From NCBI RefSeq assembly GCF_000812465.1, contig NZ_JWMA01000079.1, forward strand, positions 1 through 64,000: a stretch of DNA of 64,000 bases. Reading direction: 5' to 3'. Position 1 is the first letter of the stretch. Each line of letters begins with the position of its first letter. The stretch is from Cupriavidus sp. IDO (GTDB lineage: Bacteria; Pseudomonadota; Gammaproteobacteria; Burkholderiales; Burkholderiaceae). The notes under the pieces were generated by a model. It did no database searches and was not told the origin of the DNA. It was given only the letters and a program-made list of their open reading frames with translations. Made by a program: the position numbers and the translations under genes. Below, one piece after another: positions 25,898 through 35,534 of the stretch.

Positions 25898-27760
25898 TCA
25901 GAACCAGGCGTCCTGCATGTCGAGCGTGGTGCGATCGAGGGTCGCCAGCAGGTCGAGCTGCGGACCGACCTTGGGCAACTCCCAGCGGAAGAAGTACGCC
26001 GCGGCGGCCAGCTTGCCGCGATAGAAATCCTCGTCTTCCTTGGTGACGGCACCCGTCAGTGCGGCTTGCGCGACCAGCGCCTGCTCGAGCCAGATCCATG
26101 CCACCACCACGTGGCCGAAGGCCTCCAGATAGATGCTGGCATTGGCGAGCGTGACATTGGCGTCGCCGGCGCCCCACAGCACTTGCGTGACCTCGGCCAG
26201 CCTTGCCACGGCCGCGCCCAGTGCGCGCGCCTGTCCGGCCAGTTCCGCGTTGTCCGCTGCCAGCGCGCGCTTGCATGTGTCCTGCACGCGCTCGCCCAGC
26301 AATTTGAAGGCCGCGCCGTCCTTCATCACCACCTTGCGGCCCAGCAGGTCCAGGCCCTGGATGCCGTGCGTGCCCTCGTGGATCGGATTGAGACGGTTGT
26401 CGCGATAGAACTGCTCGACGTTGTACTCGCGCGTGTAGCCGTAGCCGCCGTGCACCTGGATCGCCAGGTTGTTCGCTTCCAGGCACCATTGCGACGGCCA
26501 GCTCTTGGCGATCGGCGTCAGGATGTCCAGCAGCAGCGCCAGGCGCGCATGCGCGGCTTCGTCGCCGGCTGCCGCCGCGGCGCGCTCTTCATCCACCAGT
26601 TGCGCGCAGTACAGGTTCAGTGCGAGCCCGCCTTCCACGTAGCTCTTCTGCGCCAGCAGCATGCGGCGGATATCGGCGTGCTCGACCAGCCTGACCTGCG
26701 GGCTGGCTGCGTCCTTGCCACCGGGGCCGACCGGGCGGCCCTGCGGACGGTTGCGCGCATAGTCCAGCGCGTGCAGGTAGCCGGTATAGCCCAGCATCAC
26801 CGCACCGAGGCCGACGCCGATGCGCGCCTCGTTCATCATGTGGAACATGCAGGCCAGGCCCTTGTGCGGCTCGCCTACCAGGTAGCCGATCGCACCCGCC
26901 TTGCCACCCGGCCTGTACTTCATGCCTTCGCCGAAATTCAGCAGGCAGTTGGTGGTGCCGCGGTAGCCCATCTTGTGGTTGAGGCCGGCCAGCACCACGT
27001 CGTTGTGCTCACCCAGCGAGCCGTCCTCGTTGACCACGTACTTGGGCACGATGAACAGCGAAATGCCCTTCACGCCGGGGATGAGCTTGCCATCCGGGCC
27101 AGGAATCTTGGCCAGCACCAGGTGGACGATATTGTCCGACAGCTCGTGCTCGCCGGCGGAAATCCACATCTTGTTGCCGCGCAGCCGATATTGCGCGCCC
27201 AGCGGCGATTCGCCTTCGTACTCGGCGCGCGTGGTGATGTCCGACAGCGACGAACCGGCCTGCGGCTCCGACAGGCACATCGTGCCGAAAAAGCGCCCTT
27301 CCATCTCCGGCTTGACGAAGGTTTCCACTTGCGCCGGCGTGCCATGTGCGAGCAGCAGATTGGCGTTGCCGATGGTCAGGAACGGATAGGAGCTGGTGCC
27401 GACGTTGGCGCCCTTGAAGTAGGCAAAGCCCGCCTTCTCGACCACCACCGGCAGCTGCATGCCGCCCAGTTCGTAGTCCTGGCCCGCGGCCATCAGGCCG
27501 GCCTCGCAGAAGGCTTTCAGCGCGGTGCTGACTTCCGGAATGATGCTGACGGTCTCGCCGTCGAAATGCGGCTCTTCCTGGTCGTTCTTCTTGTTGTGCG
27601 GCGCGAACAGGTCGGTGGCGATCTTCTCGCAGGTGTCCAGCGCGGCATCGAAGGTTTCGCGCGAATGATCGGCGTAGCGGGGAATGCGGGTCAGCTCGTC
27701 GACCTTGAGCCATTCGTAAAGGACGAAGTTCAGGTCGCGACGGGAAAGGATCATCGACAT
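25898..27760 (-). CDS. Acyl-CoA dehydrogenase, large (about 600-residue) DmdC/FadE-like type
   Basis: The 620-residue flavoprotein catalyses alpha,beta-dehydrogenation of acyl-CoA. GTMCLSEPQAGSSLSD at about 160-175 is the FAD/acyl signature, GNKMWISAGEHEL follows, and IHEGTHGIQGLDLLGRKV at about 430-447 holds the predicted catalytic glutamate. A C-terminal helical extension characterises the long subfamily that includes methylmercaptopropionyl-CoA dehydrogenases. GGAGACACC precedes ATG at 27760. An upstream in-frame extension runs through the intergenic repeat at 27.85-27.97 kb and was rejected. It belongs with thiolase, pncA and fadB upstream. Confidence 0.93.
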   Translation of the reverse strand: MSMILSRRDLNFVLYEWLKVDELTRIPRYADHSRETFDAALDTCEKIATDLFAPHNKKNDQEEPHFDGETVSIIPEVSTALKAFCEAGLMAAGQDYELGGMQLPVVVEKAGFAYFKGANVGTSSYPFLTIGNANLLLAHGTPAQVETFVKPEMEGRFFGTMCLSEPQAGSSLSDITTRAEYEGESPLGAQYRLRGNKMWISAGEHELSDNIVHLVLAKIPGPDGKLIPGVKGISLFIVPKYVVNEDGSLGEHNDVVLAGLNHKMGYRGTTNCLLNFGEGMKYRPGGKAGAIGYLVGEPHKGLACMFHMMNEARIGVGLGAVMLGYTGYLHALDYARNRPQGRPVGPGGKDAASPQVRLVEHADIRRMLLAQKSYVEGGLALNLYCAQLVDEERAAAAAGDEAAHARLALLLDILTPIAKSWPSQWCLEANNLAIQVHGGYGYTREYNVEQFYRDNRLNPIHEGTHGIQGLDLLGRKVVMKDGAAFKLLGERVQDTCKRALAADNAELAGQARALGAAVARLAEVTQVLWGAGDANVTLANASIYLEAFGHVVVAWIWLEQALVAQAALTGAVTKEDEDFYRGKLAAAAYFFRWELPKVGPQLDLLATLDRTTLDMQDAWF

Positions 27761-27849
27761 GGTGTCTCCAGGCGGCGCACTGCGTGGCGTGCCGCGATTT
27801 TGTCTTGCCTTCTTGTGCAAACCGCCGGGGCTTTGAATCACCGTGTGGG

Positions 27850-27975
27850 TGCTCCCTCTCCCGCTTGCAGGAGAGGGTTGGGGTGAGGGCCGGGCGGTAC
27901 TACGAAGTACAGGCCAGTGGTATGCCACCGCCTGCCCTCACCCCCTGCCCTCTCCCGCAAGCGGGAGAGGGCAGC
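27850..27975. repeat. Paired REP/BIME-like palindromic repeat
   Basis: Two copies of the palindromic unit CCCTCTCCCGC-tt/aa-GCGGGAGAGGG occur at 27854-27877 and 27948-27971. The segments between them are themselves inverted (GGGTGAGGGC against GCCCTCACCC). Together they can fold into one large structure. The element fills the gap between the acyl-CoA dehydrogenase and thiolase genes. A third unit lies at 34005-34028. Confidence 0.75.
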
Positions 27976-28005
27976 AAACCGGCAGCGCGCCGGCTTTGTC
28001 GGCGA

Positions 28006-29184
<1,179 letters not shown>

Positions 29185-29232
29185 GTCTTGCTCCTCGGAA
29201 TCTCTTGGTGTCTTTCAGTTCGGTGGTTCGGT

Positions 29233-29877
29233 TCAGCCCTTGCCTTGCAGCAGGTCGGCGGACACGACGCGTGCAACGCCGGCGGCGCGGAGGTCTTGCC
29301 AGGCCTTGGCCAGCGACCCTTCCAGGTCGATGGCGCGGCAGGCATCCTCGATCACCGCCGCCTCGAAGCCCGCGGCGCGCGCATCGAGCGCGCTCCATGC
29401 CACGCAATAGTCCGTCGCCAGCCCAGCGCAGAACACGCGCTTCACGCCATGCTCGCGCAGGTAGCCGGCCAGCCCGGTGCGCGTGGTGCGGTCCGCCTCC
29501 AGGAAGGCGGAGTAGCTGTCCACGTCGGCGTGATGGCCCTTGCGGATCACCAGCCGCGCGTGCGGCACGTTGAGCCCCGCATGCAACGCGGCGCCCGGCG
29601 TGTCCTGCACGCAATGCACCGGCCACAGCACCTGCGGCCCGTACGGCAGCGTGAGCGACTGGAACGGCTGCGTGCCGGCATGGTTGGCCGCGAACGAGAC
29701 GTGCGCGGCCGGATGCCAGTCCTGCGTCAGCACCACGTGCCCGAACGCGCGCGCCAGCCGGTTGATGACGGGCACCACCTCATCGCCGTTGGGCACGGCA
29801 AGCGCGCCGCCCGGCATGAAGTCGTTCTGCACGTCGATCACCAGCAGGCAATCGTCCGGTCCGATGGTCGTGTTCAT
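29233..29877 (-). CDS. pncA: Nicotinamidase/pyrazinamidase
   Basis: The enzyme hydrolyses nicotinamide to nicotinate for NAD salvage. The 214-residue isochorismatase-fold protein has the triad D15 (LLVIDVQNDF), K113 (VIRKGHH) and C158 (LATDYCVAWS), and the metal-site TQDWHPAAHVSF. It lies between thiolase and fadB, 30 bp behind the fadB stop. Its presence in a beta-oxidation operon is unusual in function; it might link NAD supply to NAD-consuming oxidation, but that is inference. Confidence 0.93.
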   Translation of the reverse strand: MNTTIGPDDCLLVIDVQNDFMPGGALAVPNGDEVVPVINRLARAFGHVVLTQDWHPAAHVSFAANHAGTQPFQSLTLPYGPQVLWPVHCVQDTPGAALHAGLNVPHARLVIRKGHHADVDSYSAFLEADRTTRTGLAGYLREHGVKRVFCAGLATDYCVAWSALDARAAGFEAAVIEDACRAIDLEGSLAKAWQDLRAAGVARVVSADLLQGKG

Positions 29878-29907
29878 GTCCGCTCCAGGCTGAACCCGAT
29901 TAGCTGC

Positions 29908-31989
29908 TTAACCGTTAAAGCCCTTGCCTTCGTCCGCCAGCTTCTGCAGCAGCGGCGCGACCTGCCAGGCTTCACCGTGGTAGCCCTTGGCGTAGCGCTT
30001 CATCGACAACGCCACGTTGTACAGGCCGACCTGGTCTGCGTACAGCATCGGCCCGCCGCGGAACAGCGGGAAGCCGTAGCCGGTCAGGTAGACCATATCG
30101 ATATCCGAGGCCTTGGAAGCAATGCCCTCTTCCAGGATCTTGGCGCCCTCGTTGACCAGTGCGAACACCAGGCGCTCGACGATCTCTTCGTCGGAAATCT
30201 TGCGGCGCGTGATGCCCAGGTCCTTCGAGTGCTGCACGATCATGTCGTTGACCTGCTGGTTCGGGTACGGCTTGCGGTCGCCCGCCTTGTAGTCGTACCA
30301 GCCCGCACCGGTCTTCTGGCCGAAGCGGCCCATCTCGCACAGCAGGTCGGCGGTCTTGGAGTACTGGATGTCCGGCTTGTCCACCGCGCGGCGCTTGCGG
30401 ATGGCCCAGCCGATGTCGTTGCCGGCCAGGTCGCCCATGCGGAACGGGCCCATGGCAAAACCGAACTTCTCGATGGCCTTGTCCACCTGTTCCGGCAGCG
30501 CGCCTTCGTCCAGCAGGTAGCCGGCCTGGCGGCTGTACTGTTCGATCATGCGGTTGCCAATAAAGCCGTCGCACACGCCCGACACCACGGCGGTCTTCTT
30601 GATCTTCTTGCCGATCTGCATGACGGTGGCGAGCACGTCCTTGCCGGTCTTCTCGCCACGCACCACTTCCAGCAGCTTCATCACGTTGGCCGGGCTGAAG
30701 AAATGCATGCCGACCACGTCCTGCGGACGCTTGGTGAAGGAAGCAATCTTGTTCACGTCCAGCGTGGAGGTGTTCGAGGCCAGGATCGCGCCCTGCTTGG
30801 CGACTTCATCCAGCTTCTTGAAGACGGTTTCCTTGACGCCCATTTCCTCGAACACGGCCTCGATGATGAGGTCGGCGTCCTTGAGGTCGTCATAGGACAG
30901 CGTGGTGCTCAGCAGGCCCATGCGCTGCTCGACCTTCTCCTGGGTCAGCTTGCCCTTCTTGGCGCTGTTCTCGTAGTTCTTGCGGATCGTCGCCACGCCG
31001 CGGTCCAGCGCTTCCTGCTTGGTTTCCAGCATGGTGACCGGGATACCCGCGTTGAGGAAGTTCATGCTGATGCCGCCACCCATGGTGCCGGCGCCGATCA
31101 CGGCGACCTTCTCGATCTTGCGGGTCGGCGTGCCTTCGGGCACGTCGGGGATCTTGCTAGCGGCACGCTCGCCGAAGAAGGCATGGCGCAGCGCGCGCGA
31201 TTCCGGGGTGGTGACCAGGTACAGGAAGCCATCGCGCTCTTCCTTCAGGCCTTGCTCGAAGGGCTTGAGCGAGCCAGCCACGGCTTCCAGGCACTTCAGC
31301 GGCGCCGGGAAGTTCTTGGCCATGGCGGCCACGGTGTTGCGGGCAAAGCCGAGGAAGCCTTCGGCGTTCTCGTGGCGGACCTTCAGGTCGCGCACCTTCG
31401 GGTAAGGGCCGGGGGCTGCGGCAACGCTCTGGGCGAACTTGACGGCTGCAGGCAGCACGTCGCCGTCGACGATCTCGTCGAACAGCTTGGTGCCGGCAAA
31501 CTTCTCGGACAGCACAGGGGTGCCCGTCACGATCATGTTCAGGGCGGCTTCCAGGCCAATCACGCGCGGCAGGCGCTGCGTGCCGCCGGCGCCCGGCAGC
31601 AGGCCGAGTTTCACTTCCGGCAGCGCGATCTGGGCGCCCTTCGAGGCGACACGGTAGTTGCAGCCCAGCGCCAGTTCCAGGCCGCCACCCATGGCGACCG
31701 AGTGCACTGCCGCGACGACCGGCTTGGACGAGCCTTCGATCACGCGGATCACCGAGTGCAGCGTCGGCTCCTGCGTGGCCTTCGGCGTATTGAATTCACG
31801 GATATCGGCACCGCCCGAGAATGCCTTGCCGGCGCCGGTAATGACGATGGCCTTGACGGCCGTATCGTCCAGCGCACGGGTCATGCCATCGACGATGCCA
31901 AGCCGGGTGCTGTGACCCAGGCCGTTGACAGGGGGATTGTCGAGCGTGATGACGGCTACGCCGTCCTGAACCTGATACTGCGCTGTCAT
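29908..31989 (-). CDS. fadB: Fatty-acid oxidation multifunctional enzyme: enoyl-CoA hydratase/3-hydroxyacyl-CoA dehydrogenase
   Basis: This 693-residue fusion carries two successive beta-oxidation steps. The N-terminal crotonase domain (about 1-190) has FSGGADIREF and GLLPGAGGTQRLPRVIG with the catalytic acids. The NAD domain starts at about 297 with VAVIGAGTMGGGISMNFL, and the C-terminal 3-hydroxyacyl-CoA dehydrogenase domains (about 480-690) contain GFIGNRM and the GF-PLFRGGPM segment. Its promoter (32162-32190) carries a TetR-type operator over the -35 box. It is the first gene of the leftward operon with pncA, thiolase and acyl-CoA dehydrogenase. Confidence 0.95.
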   Translation of the reverse strand: MTAQYQVQDGVAVITLDNPPVNGLGHSTRLGIVDGMTRALDDTAVKAIVITGAGKAFSGGADIREFNTPKATQEPTLHSVIRVIEGSSKPVVAAVHSVAMGGGLELALGCNYRVASKGAQIALPEVKLGLLPGAGGTQRLPRVIGLEAALNMIVTGTPVLSEKFAGTKLFDEIVDGDVLPAAVKFAQSVAAAPGPYPKVRDLKVRHENAEGFLGFARNTVAAMAKNFPAPLKCLEAVAGSLKPFEQGLKEERDGFLYLVTTPESRALRHAFFGERAASKIPDVPEGTPTRKIEKVAVIGAGTMGGGISMNFLNAGIPVTMLETKQEALDRGVATIRKNYENSAKKGKLTQEKVEQRMGLLSTTLSYDDLKDADLIIEAVFEEMGVKETVFKKLDEVAKQGAILASNTSTLDVNKIASFTKRPQDVVGMHFFSPANVMKLLEVVRGEKTGKDVLATVMQIGKKIKKTAVVSGVCDGFIGNRMIEQYSRQAGYLLDEGALPEQVDKAIEKFGFAMGPFRMGDLAGNDIGWAIRKRRAVDKPDIQYSKTADLLCEMGRFGQKTGAGWYDYKAGDRKPYPNQQVNDMIVQHSKDLGITRRKISDEEIVERLVFALVNEGAKILEEGIASKASDIDMVYLTGYGFPLFRGGPMLYADQVGLYNVALSMKRYAKGYHGEAWQVAPLLQKLADEGKGFNG

Positions 31990-32161
31990 GCTGGTTCCTT
32001 TGGTGTCAAAGTTGTCTCGGGATTCGAATTCTCGAATTTTTTATTACTGCACTGCGCGACCTGTCGCGGTCGCTTCCTGCCAGCTACGGGATCATTGCCG
32101 TAAAAGGGTAAACCCTCCGCATTCCCGCTCCCCATATGCCTTTCGGCGTTTGGGCGAAACA

Positions 32162-32190
32162 AGCATACACAAAATAGCACGGTCGTTCAA
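32162..32190 (-). promoter_or_regulatory. fadB promoter with overlapping TetR-type operator
   Basis: On the minus strand TTGAAC (32185-32190) and TATGCT (32162-32167) are spaced by 17 bp. The operator-like GCACGGTCGTTC lies at 32177-32188 and covers the -35 box, followed on the plus strand by AATTTT. It matches the palindromes at 16709 and 41029 in 9 of 12 positions or better. The predicted leader to fadB is about 165 nt. Confidence 0.6.
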
Positions 32191-32466
32191 TTTTAATTTT
32201 CGGCGATTTACGACCTGCATAAGCCCGGTTCATGCCCAGTCTCACCCGCGTGCATGGCGATCTCGAATCCGGTGCAAAATTGCCCGCCGCAATGCCGCTT
32301 ACGCCACTTTCCGATTCGACCGAGTACCGGCTCTAAACCAGTATGCGACTGAATTTGACCGATGCGGCGAATCGGCAAGGCAAGACAAGGTAGACTCGCG
32401 ACTTTTCGTTTTTACGCCCGGGCATCCACAAGGCGCCGGGGCGCACACGAAGTTCCAGTGACCCTG
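32191..32466. other. Intergenic region between fadB promoter and amino-acid permease
   Basis: Together with the fadB leader this is a 477-bp divergent gap (31990-32466). Besides the operator and fadB promoter I see no RNA gene or second clear promoter. The permease promoter should lie here; no convincing -35/-10 pair was found by eye. Confidence 0.3.
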
Positions 32467-33987
32467 ATGTCTTCCCATTCCCACCCTCATCCGCACCAGC
32501 ATCCGGTTGTCGAGCACGACGACCTCAAGCGCAAGTTAAAGGCACGCCACCTCACCATGATCGCCATCGGCGGCGCGGTGGGCACGGGCCTGTTCGTGGC
32601 GTCGGGTGCGTCCATCGCGCAAGCAGGTCCCGGTGGCGCGCTGCTGATGTACGCGCTGCTCGGCATGATGGTCTACTGCCTGATGACCAGCCTGGGCGAA
32701 CTTGCCGTCCATATGCCCGTGGCCGGCTCCTTCGTTACCTATAGTGCGCTGTACGTCGACGAAGGCTTCGGCTTCGCGCTCGGCTGGAACTACTGGTTCA
32801 GCCTGGCCGTGACGATTGCGGTCGAACTCACCGCCGCGCAGCTCGTCATGCAGTACTGGTTCCCCGAGGTGCCGGGCGTGGTATGGAGCGCGGCGTTCCT
32901 GGCGCTGATGTTTGCGCTCAACGCGATTTCCGTCCGCGGCTTTGGCGAGGCGGAATACTGGTTCGCGCTGATCAAGGTAGTCACCGTGATCATCTTCCTG
33001 GGCGTCGGCCTGCTGATGATCTTCGGCGTCATGAAGGGCGGCCCGCAATCGGGCTGGCACAACTTTACAATCGGCGATGCGCCCTTCGTGGGCGGTATCC
33101 CGGCCATGTTCGGGGTGGCGATGATCGCGGGGTTCTCGTTCCAAGGGACCGAAACCGTAGGCGTGGCCGCCGGCGAAGCGGAGAATCCTGCCAGGACCAT
33201 TCCCCGCGCCATCCGCCAGACCTTCTGGCGCATCCTGCTGTTCTACGTGATCGCCATCCTGATCATCGGCGTTTTGATTCCCTACACCGATCCGAGCCTG
33301 CTGCGCAACGACGTGACCGACGTCGGCGTCAGCCCGTTCGCGCTGGTCTTCCGCCACGCCGGCCTGGCCTTCGCGGCCGGGCTGATGAACGCGGTGGTGC
33401 TGACCGCGCTGCTGTCGGCCGGCACCTCGAGCATGTATGTCTCGACCCGAATCCTCTACGGCCTGGCCGTCAGCGGCCGTGCCCCGCGCGCACTGGGCAA
33501 GCTCACGGCCAGCGGCGTGCCGTTCAATGCGCTGCTGATCACCACCGGCGTGGGCGCGCTGTGCTTCTTCAGCTCGCTGTTCGGCGACAAGGCGGTGTAC
33601 CTGTGGTTGCTGAATACCTCGGCCATGACAGGGTTCTTTGCCTGGCTGGGCATCGCCGTCAGCCACTACCGCTTCCGCCGCGGGCTGATTTACCAGGGAT
33701 ACGACCTGAACGCGCTGGCCTATCGCTCCCCGCTCTATCCGTTCGGGCCGATCTTTGCCGGCGTGCTGTGCCTTGTGATTGTCGCGGGGCAGAACTACCA
33801 GGCGTTTACGGACATTCCGAACCGCTGGCAGGAAATCGTTGCGACTTACATTGGCGTGCCGGCTTTCCTGGCGCTGTGGCTGGGGTATCGGCTGGTGAAG
33901 AAGACGCGCTTGATCGACTACGAGGATATGCCGTTTGAGTTGCCGAAGCCGGCGGCGGCCGCCGCCGACGCTAAGCAAGCGGCCTGA
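32467..33987 (+). CDS. Amino acid permease, APC superfamily (LysP/GABA-permease group)
   Basis: The 506-residue protein has about 12 membrane segments and a histidine-rich N-terminal tail (SSHSHPHPHQHP). LKARHLTMIAIGGAVGTGLFVASG at about 22-45 is the signature first segment of the amino acid transporter family, and ETVGVAAGEAENPARTIPRAI at about 231-251 is the conserved loop. Length and motifs match the LysP-like group. ATG at 32467 was chosen; in-frame sequence further upstream is not family-like. It is divergent from fadB and convergent with livF. Confidence 0.88.
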   Translation: MSSHSHPHPHQHPVVEHDDLKRKLKARHLTMIAIGGAVGTGLFVASGASIAQAGPGGALLMYALLGMMVYCLMTSLGELAVHMPVAGSFVTYSALYVDEGFGFALGWNYWFSLAVTIAVELTAAQLVMQYWFPEVPGVVWSAAFLALMFALNAISVRGFGEAEYWFALIKVVTVIIFLGVGLLMIFGVMKGGPQSGWHNFTIGDAPFVGGIPAMFGVAMIAGFSFQGTETVGVAAGEAENPARTIPRAIRQTFWRILLFYVIAILIIGVLIPYTDPSLLRNDVTDVGVSPFALVFRHAGLAFAAGLMNAVVLTALLSAGTSSMYVSTRILYGLAVSGRAPRALGKLTASGVPFNALLITTGVGALCFFSSLFGDKAVYLWLLNTSAMTGFFAWLGIAVSHYRFRRGLIYQGYDLNALAYRSPLYPFGPIFAGVLCLVIVAGQNYQAFTDIPNRWQEIVATYIGVPAFLALWLGYRLVKKTRLIDYEDMPFELPKPAAAAADAKQAA

Positions 33988-34004
33988 ACACTGCCGGTTT
34001 GCTC

Positions 34005-34028
34005 CCCTCTCCTGCAAGCGGGAGAGGG
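34005..34028. repeat. REP-like palindromic unit between permease and livF
   Basis: CCCTCTCCTGC and GCGGGAGAGGG pair around AA with one G-T wobble. It is the same unit as at 27854 and 27948. It lies between two convergent genes, where it could stabilise or end both transcripts. Confidence 0.7.
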
Positions 34029-34047
34029 AGAACACATTGGGTCGAGC

Positions 34048-34761
34048 TCAGACCTCCAGCCACTCCTTCCTCACCTGCGCATTCGCCTTCAGCTCCGTCG
34101 GCGTCCCCTCGAACACGATGTGCCCGTGCCCCATCACATACACCCGCTGCGAAATATCCAGCGCGATGGCGAGCTTCTGCTCGATCAGCAGCACGGAAAT
34201 GCCACGTTCCTTCAGCGTCTTCAGGTAATCGCCGACCAGTGCCACGATCATCGGCGCGAGGCCTTCGGTCGGTTCGTCGATCAGCACCAGGTCCGGGTCG
34301 CCCATCAGCGTGCGGCACAGCGTGAGCATCTGCTGCTCGCCGCCTGACAGCACGCCCGCGGAGGTGTTTTCGCGTTCCTTCAGGCGCGGGAACATGTTGA
34401 ACATGTCCTCGATGGTCCAGCGCGGCCTGGCCTGGCGCGGGTTGCGTTTCTCGCCCAGCAGCAGGTTCTGCCGTACGGTCAGGGTCGGGAAGATGTCGCG
34501 GTTTTCGGGCACGTAGCCGATACCGAGATGTGCGATCTCAAAGGTGCGCCGACCGAGGATTTCTTCGTCGCGGAAGCGCACCGATCCTTCCGCCTTGACC
34601 ATGCCGAGGATGGCCTTGGCCATGGTCGAGCGCCCCACCCCGTTGCGGCCCAGCAGCGCGACGATCTCGCCCTCGTCGATATGCGCGTCCACGCCGTGGA
34701 GAATGTGGCTCTTGCCGTAGTAGGCGTGCAGGCCCGTGACGTCCAGCATGCGCTTGCCCAT
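34048..34761 (-). CDS. livF: Branched-chain-type ABC transporter ATP-binding protein LivF
   Basis: The 237-residue ATPase has the LivF plan: a signature VLSGGEQQMLTLCRTLM at about 130-146 and a Walker B LVLIDEPTEGLAP. The Walker A reads GRNGVGRST, with arginine where the invariant lysine is expected (about residue 43). The start overlaps the livG stop by one base. It forms the operon livK-H-M-G-F with the genes to its right; the transported compound may be an amino acid or another carboxylate. Confidence 0.92.
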   Translation of the reverse strand: MGKRMLDVTGLHAYYGKSHILHGVDAHIDEGEIVALLGRNGVGRSTMAKAILGMVKAEGSVRFRDEEILGRRTFEIAHLGIGYVPENRDIFPTLTVRQNLLLGEKRNPRQARPRWTIEDMFNMFPRLKERENTSAGVLSGGEQQMLTLCRTLMGDPDLVLIDEPTEGLAPMIVALVGDYLKTLKERGISVLLIEQKLAIALDISQRVYVMGHGHIVFEGTPTELKANAQVRKEWLEV

Positions 34762-35534
34762 CAGTGCGCTCCTTCGATGGCTTCCTCGTCGAGGGTGGTG
34801 CCCAGGTAGGCTTCCTTGACCTTGCGGTTGTTGCGGATGGCTTGCGGGGTGTCCGTGGCGATCACTTCGCCGTAGACCAGCACGGAGATGCGGTCGGCCA
34901 GTCCGAACACCACACTCATGTCGTGCTCCACCATCACCAGCGTTTTGCCGACTGTGACCTTGCGGATCAGTTCCACCGCGTGATCGGACTCGGAACGGCT
35001 CATGCCGGCCGTGGGTTCGTCGAGCAGGATCACCTCGGCGCCGCCGGCGATGGTGATGCCGATCTCCAGCGCGCGTTGCTCGGCATAGGTCAGCAGGCCC
35101 GCCTGGCTATCGCGCCGATGGTGCATGCCGATCAGCTCAAGCACTTCGTCGGCACGCTCGCGCGCATCGCGCAGGGCCGAGAGGCGGTGCCAGAACGAGT
35201 ATTTGTACCCAAGCGACCAGAGCACCGCGCAGCGCAGGTTCTCGAACACTGACAGCCGGTGGAAGATGTTGGTGATCTGGAAGCTGCGCGACAGCCCCAT
35301 GCGGTTGATGGCGAACGGCTGCAGCCCGCCGATGTCTTCGCCGTTGAGCCGCACCGACCCGCTGGTGGGTGCAAACCGGCCCGAGATCAGGTTGAAGGTG
35401 GTCGACTTCCCCGCCCCGTTGGGCCCGATCAGCGCGTGGCGCTCGCCCTTTGGAATCGTCAGGTTCACGCCGCGGATGATCTCCGTCTGGCCGAACTTTT
35501 TGCGCACATCGGTCAGTTCCAGTGCCGCTGTCAT
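34761..35534 (-). CDS. livG: Branched-chain-type ABC transporter ATP-binding protein LivG
   Basis: The 257-residue ATPase has Walker A GPNGAGKST at about 37-45, a LivG-type insertion, LTYAEQRALEIGITIAGG in place of the LSGGQ signature, and Walker B VILLDEPTAGMS. It ends TTLDEEAIEGAH. ATG at 35534 overlaps the livM stop (ATGA). An in-frame extension to 35921 lies inside livM and was rejected. It partners LivF. Confidence 0.93.
   Translation of the reverse strand: MTAALELTDVRKKFGQTEIIRGVNLTIPKGERHALIGPNGAGKSTTFNLISGRFAPTSGSVRLNGEDIGGLQPFAINRMGLSRSFQITNIFHRLSVFENLRCAVLWSLGYKYSFWHRLSALRDARERADEVLELIGMHHRRDSQAGLLTYAEQRALEIGITIAGGAEVILLDEPTAGMSRSESDHAVELIRKVTVGKTLVMVEHDMSVVFGLADRISVLVYGEVIATDTPQAIRNNRKVKEAYLGTTLDEEAIEGAH

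Noticed and set aside
25856-27886. A 676-codon plus-strand frame opposite the acyl-CoA dehydrogenase gene
   Set aside because: It is a shadow frame; the minus strand encodes a full acyl-CoA dehydrogenase with its active-site motif.
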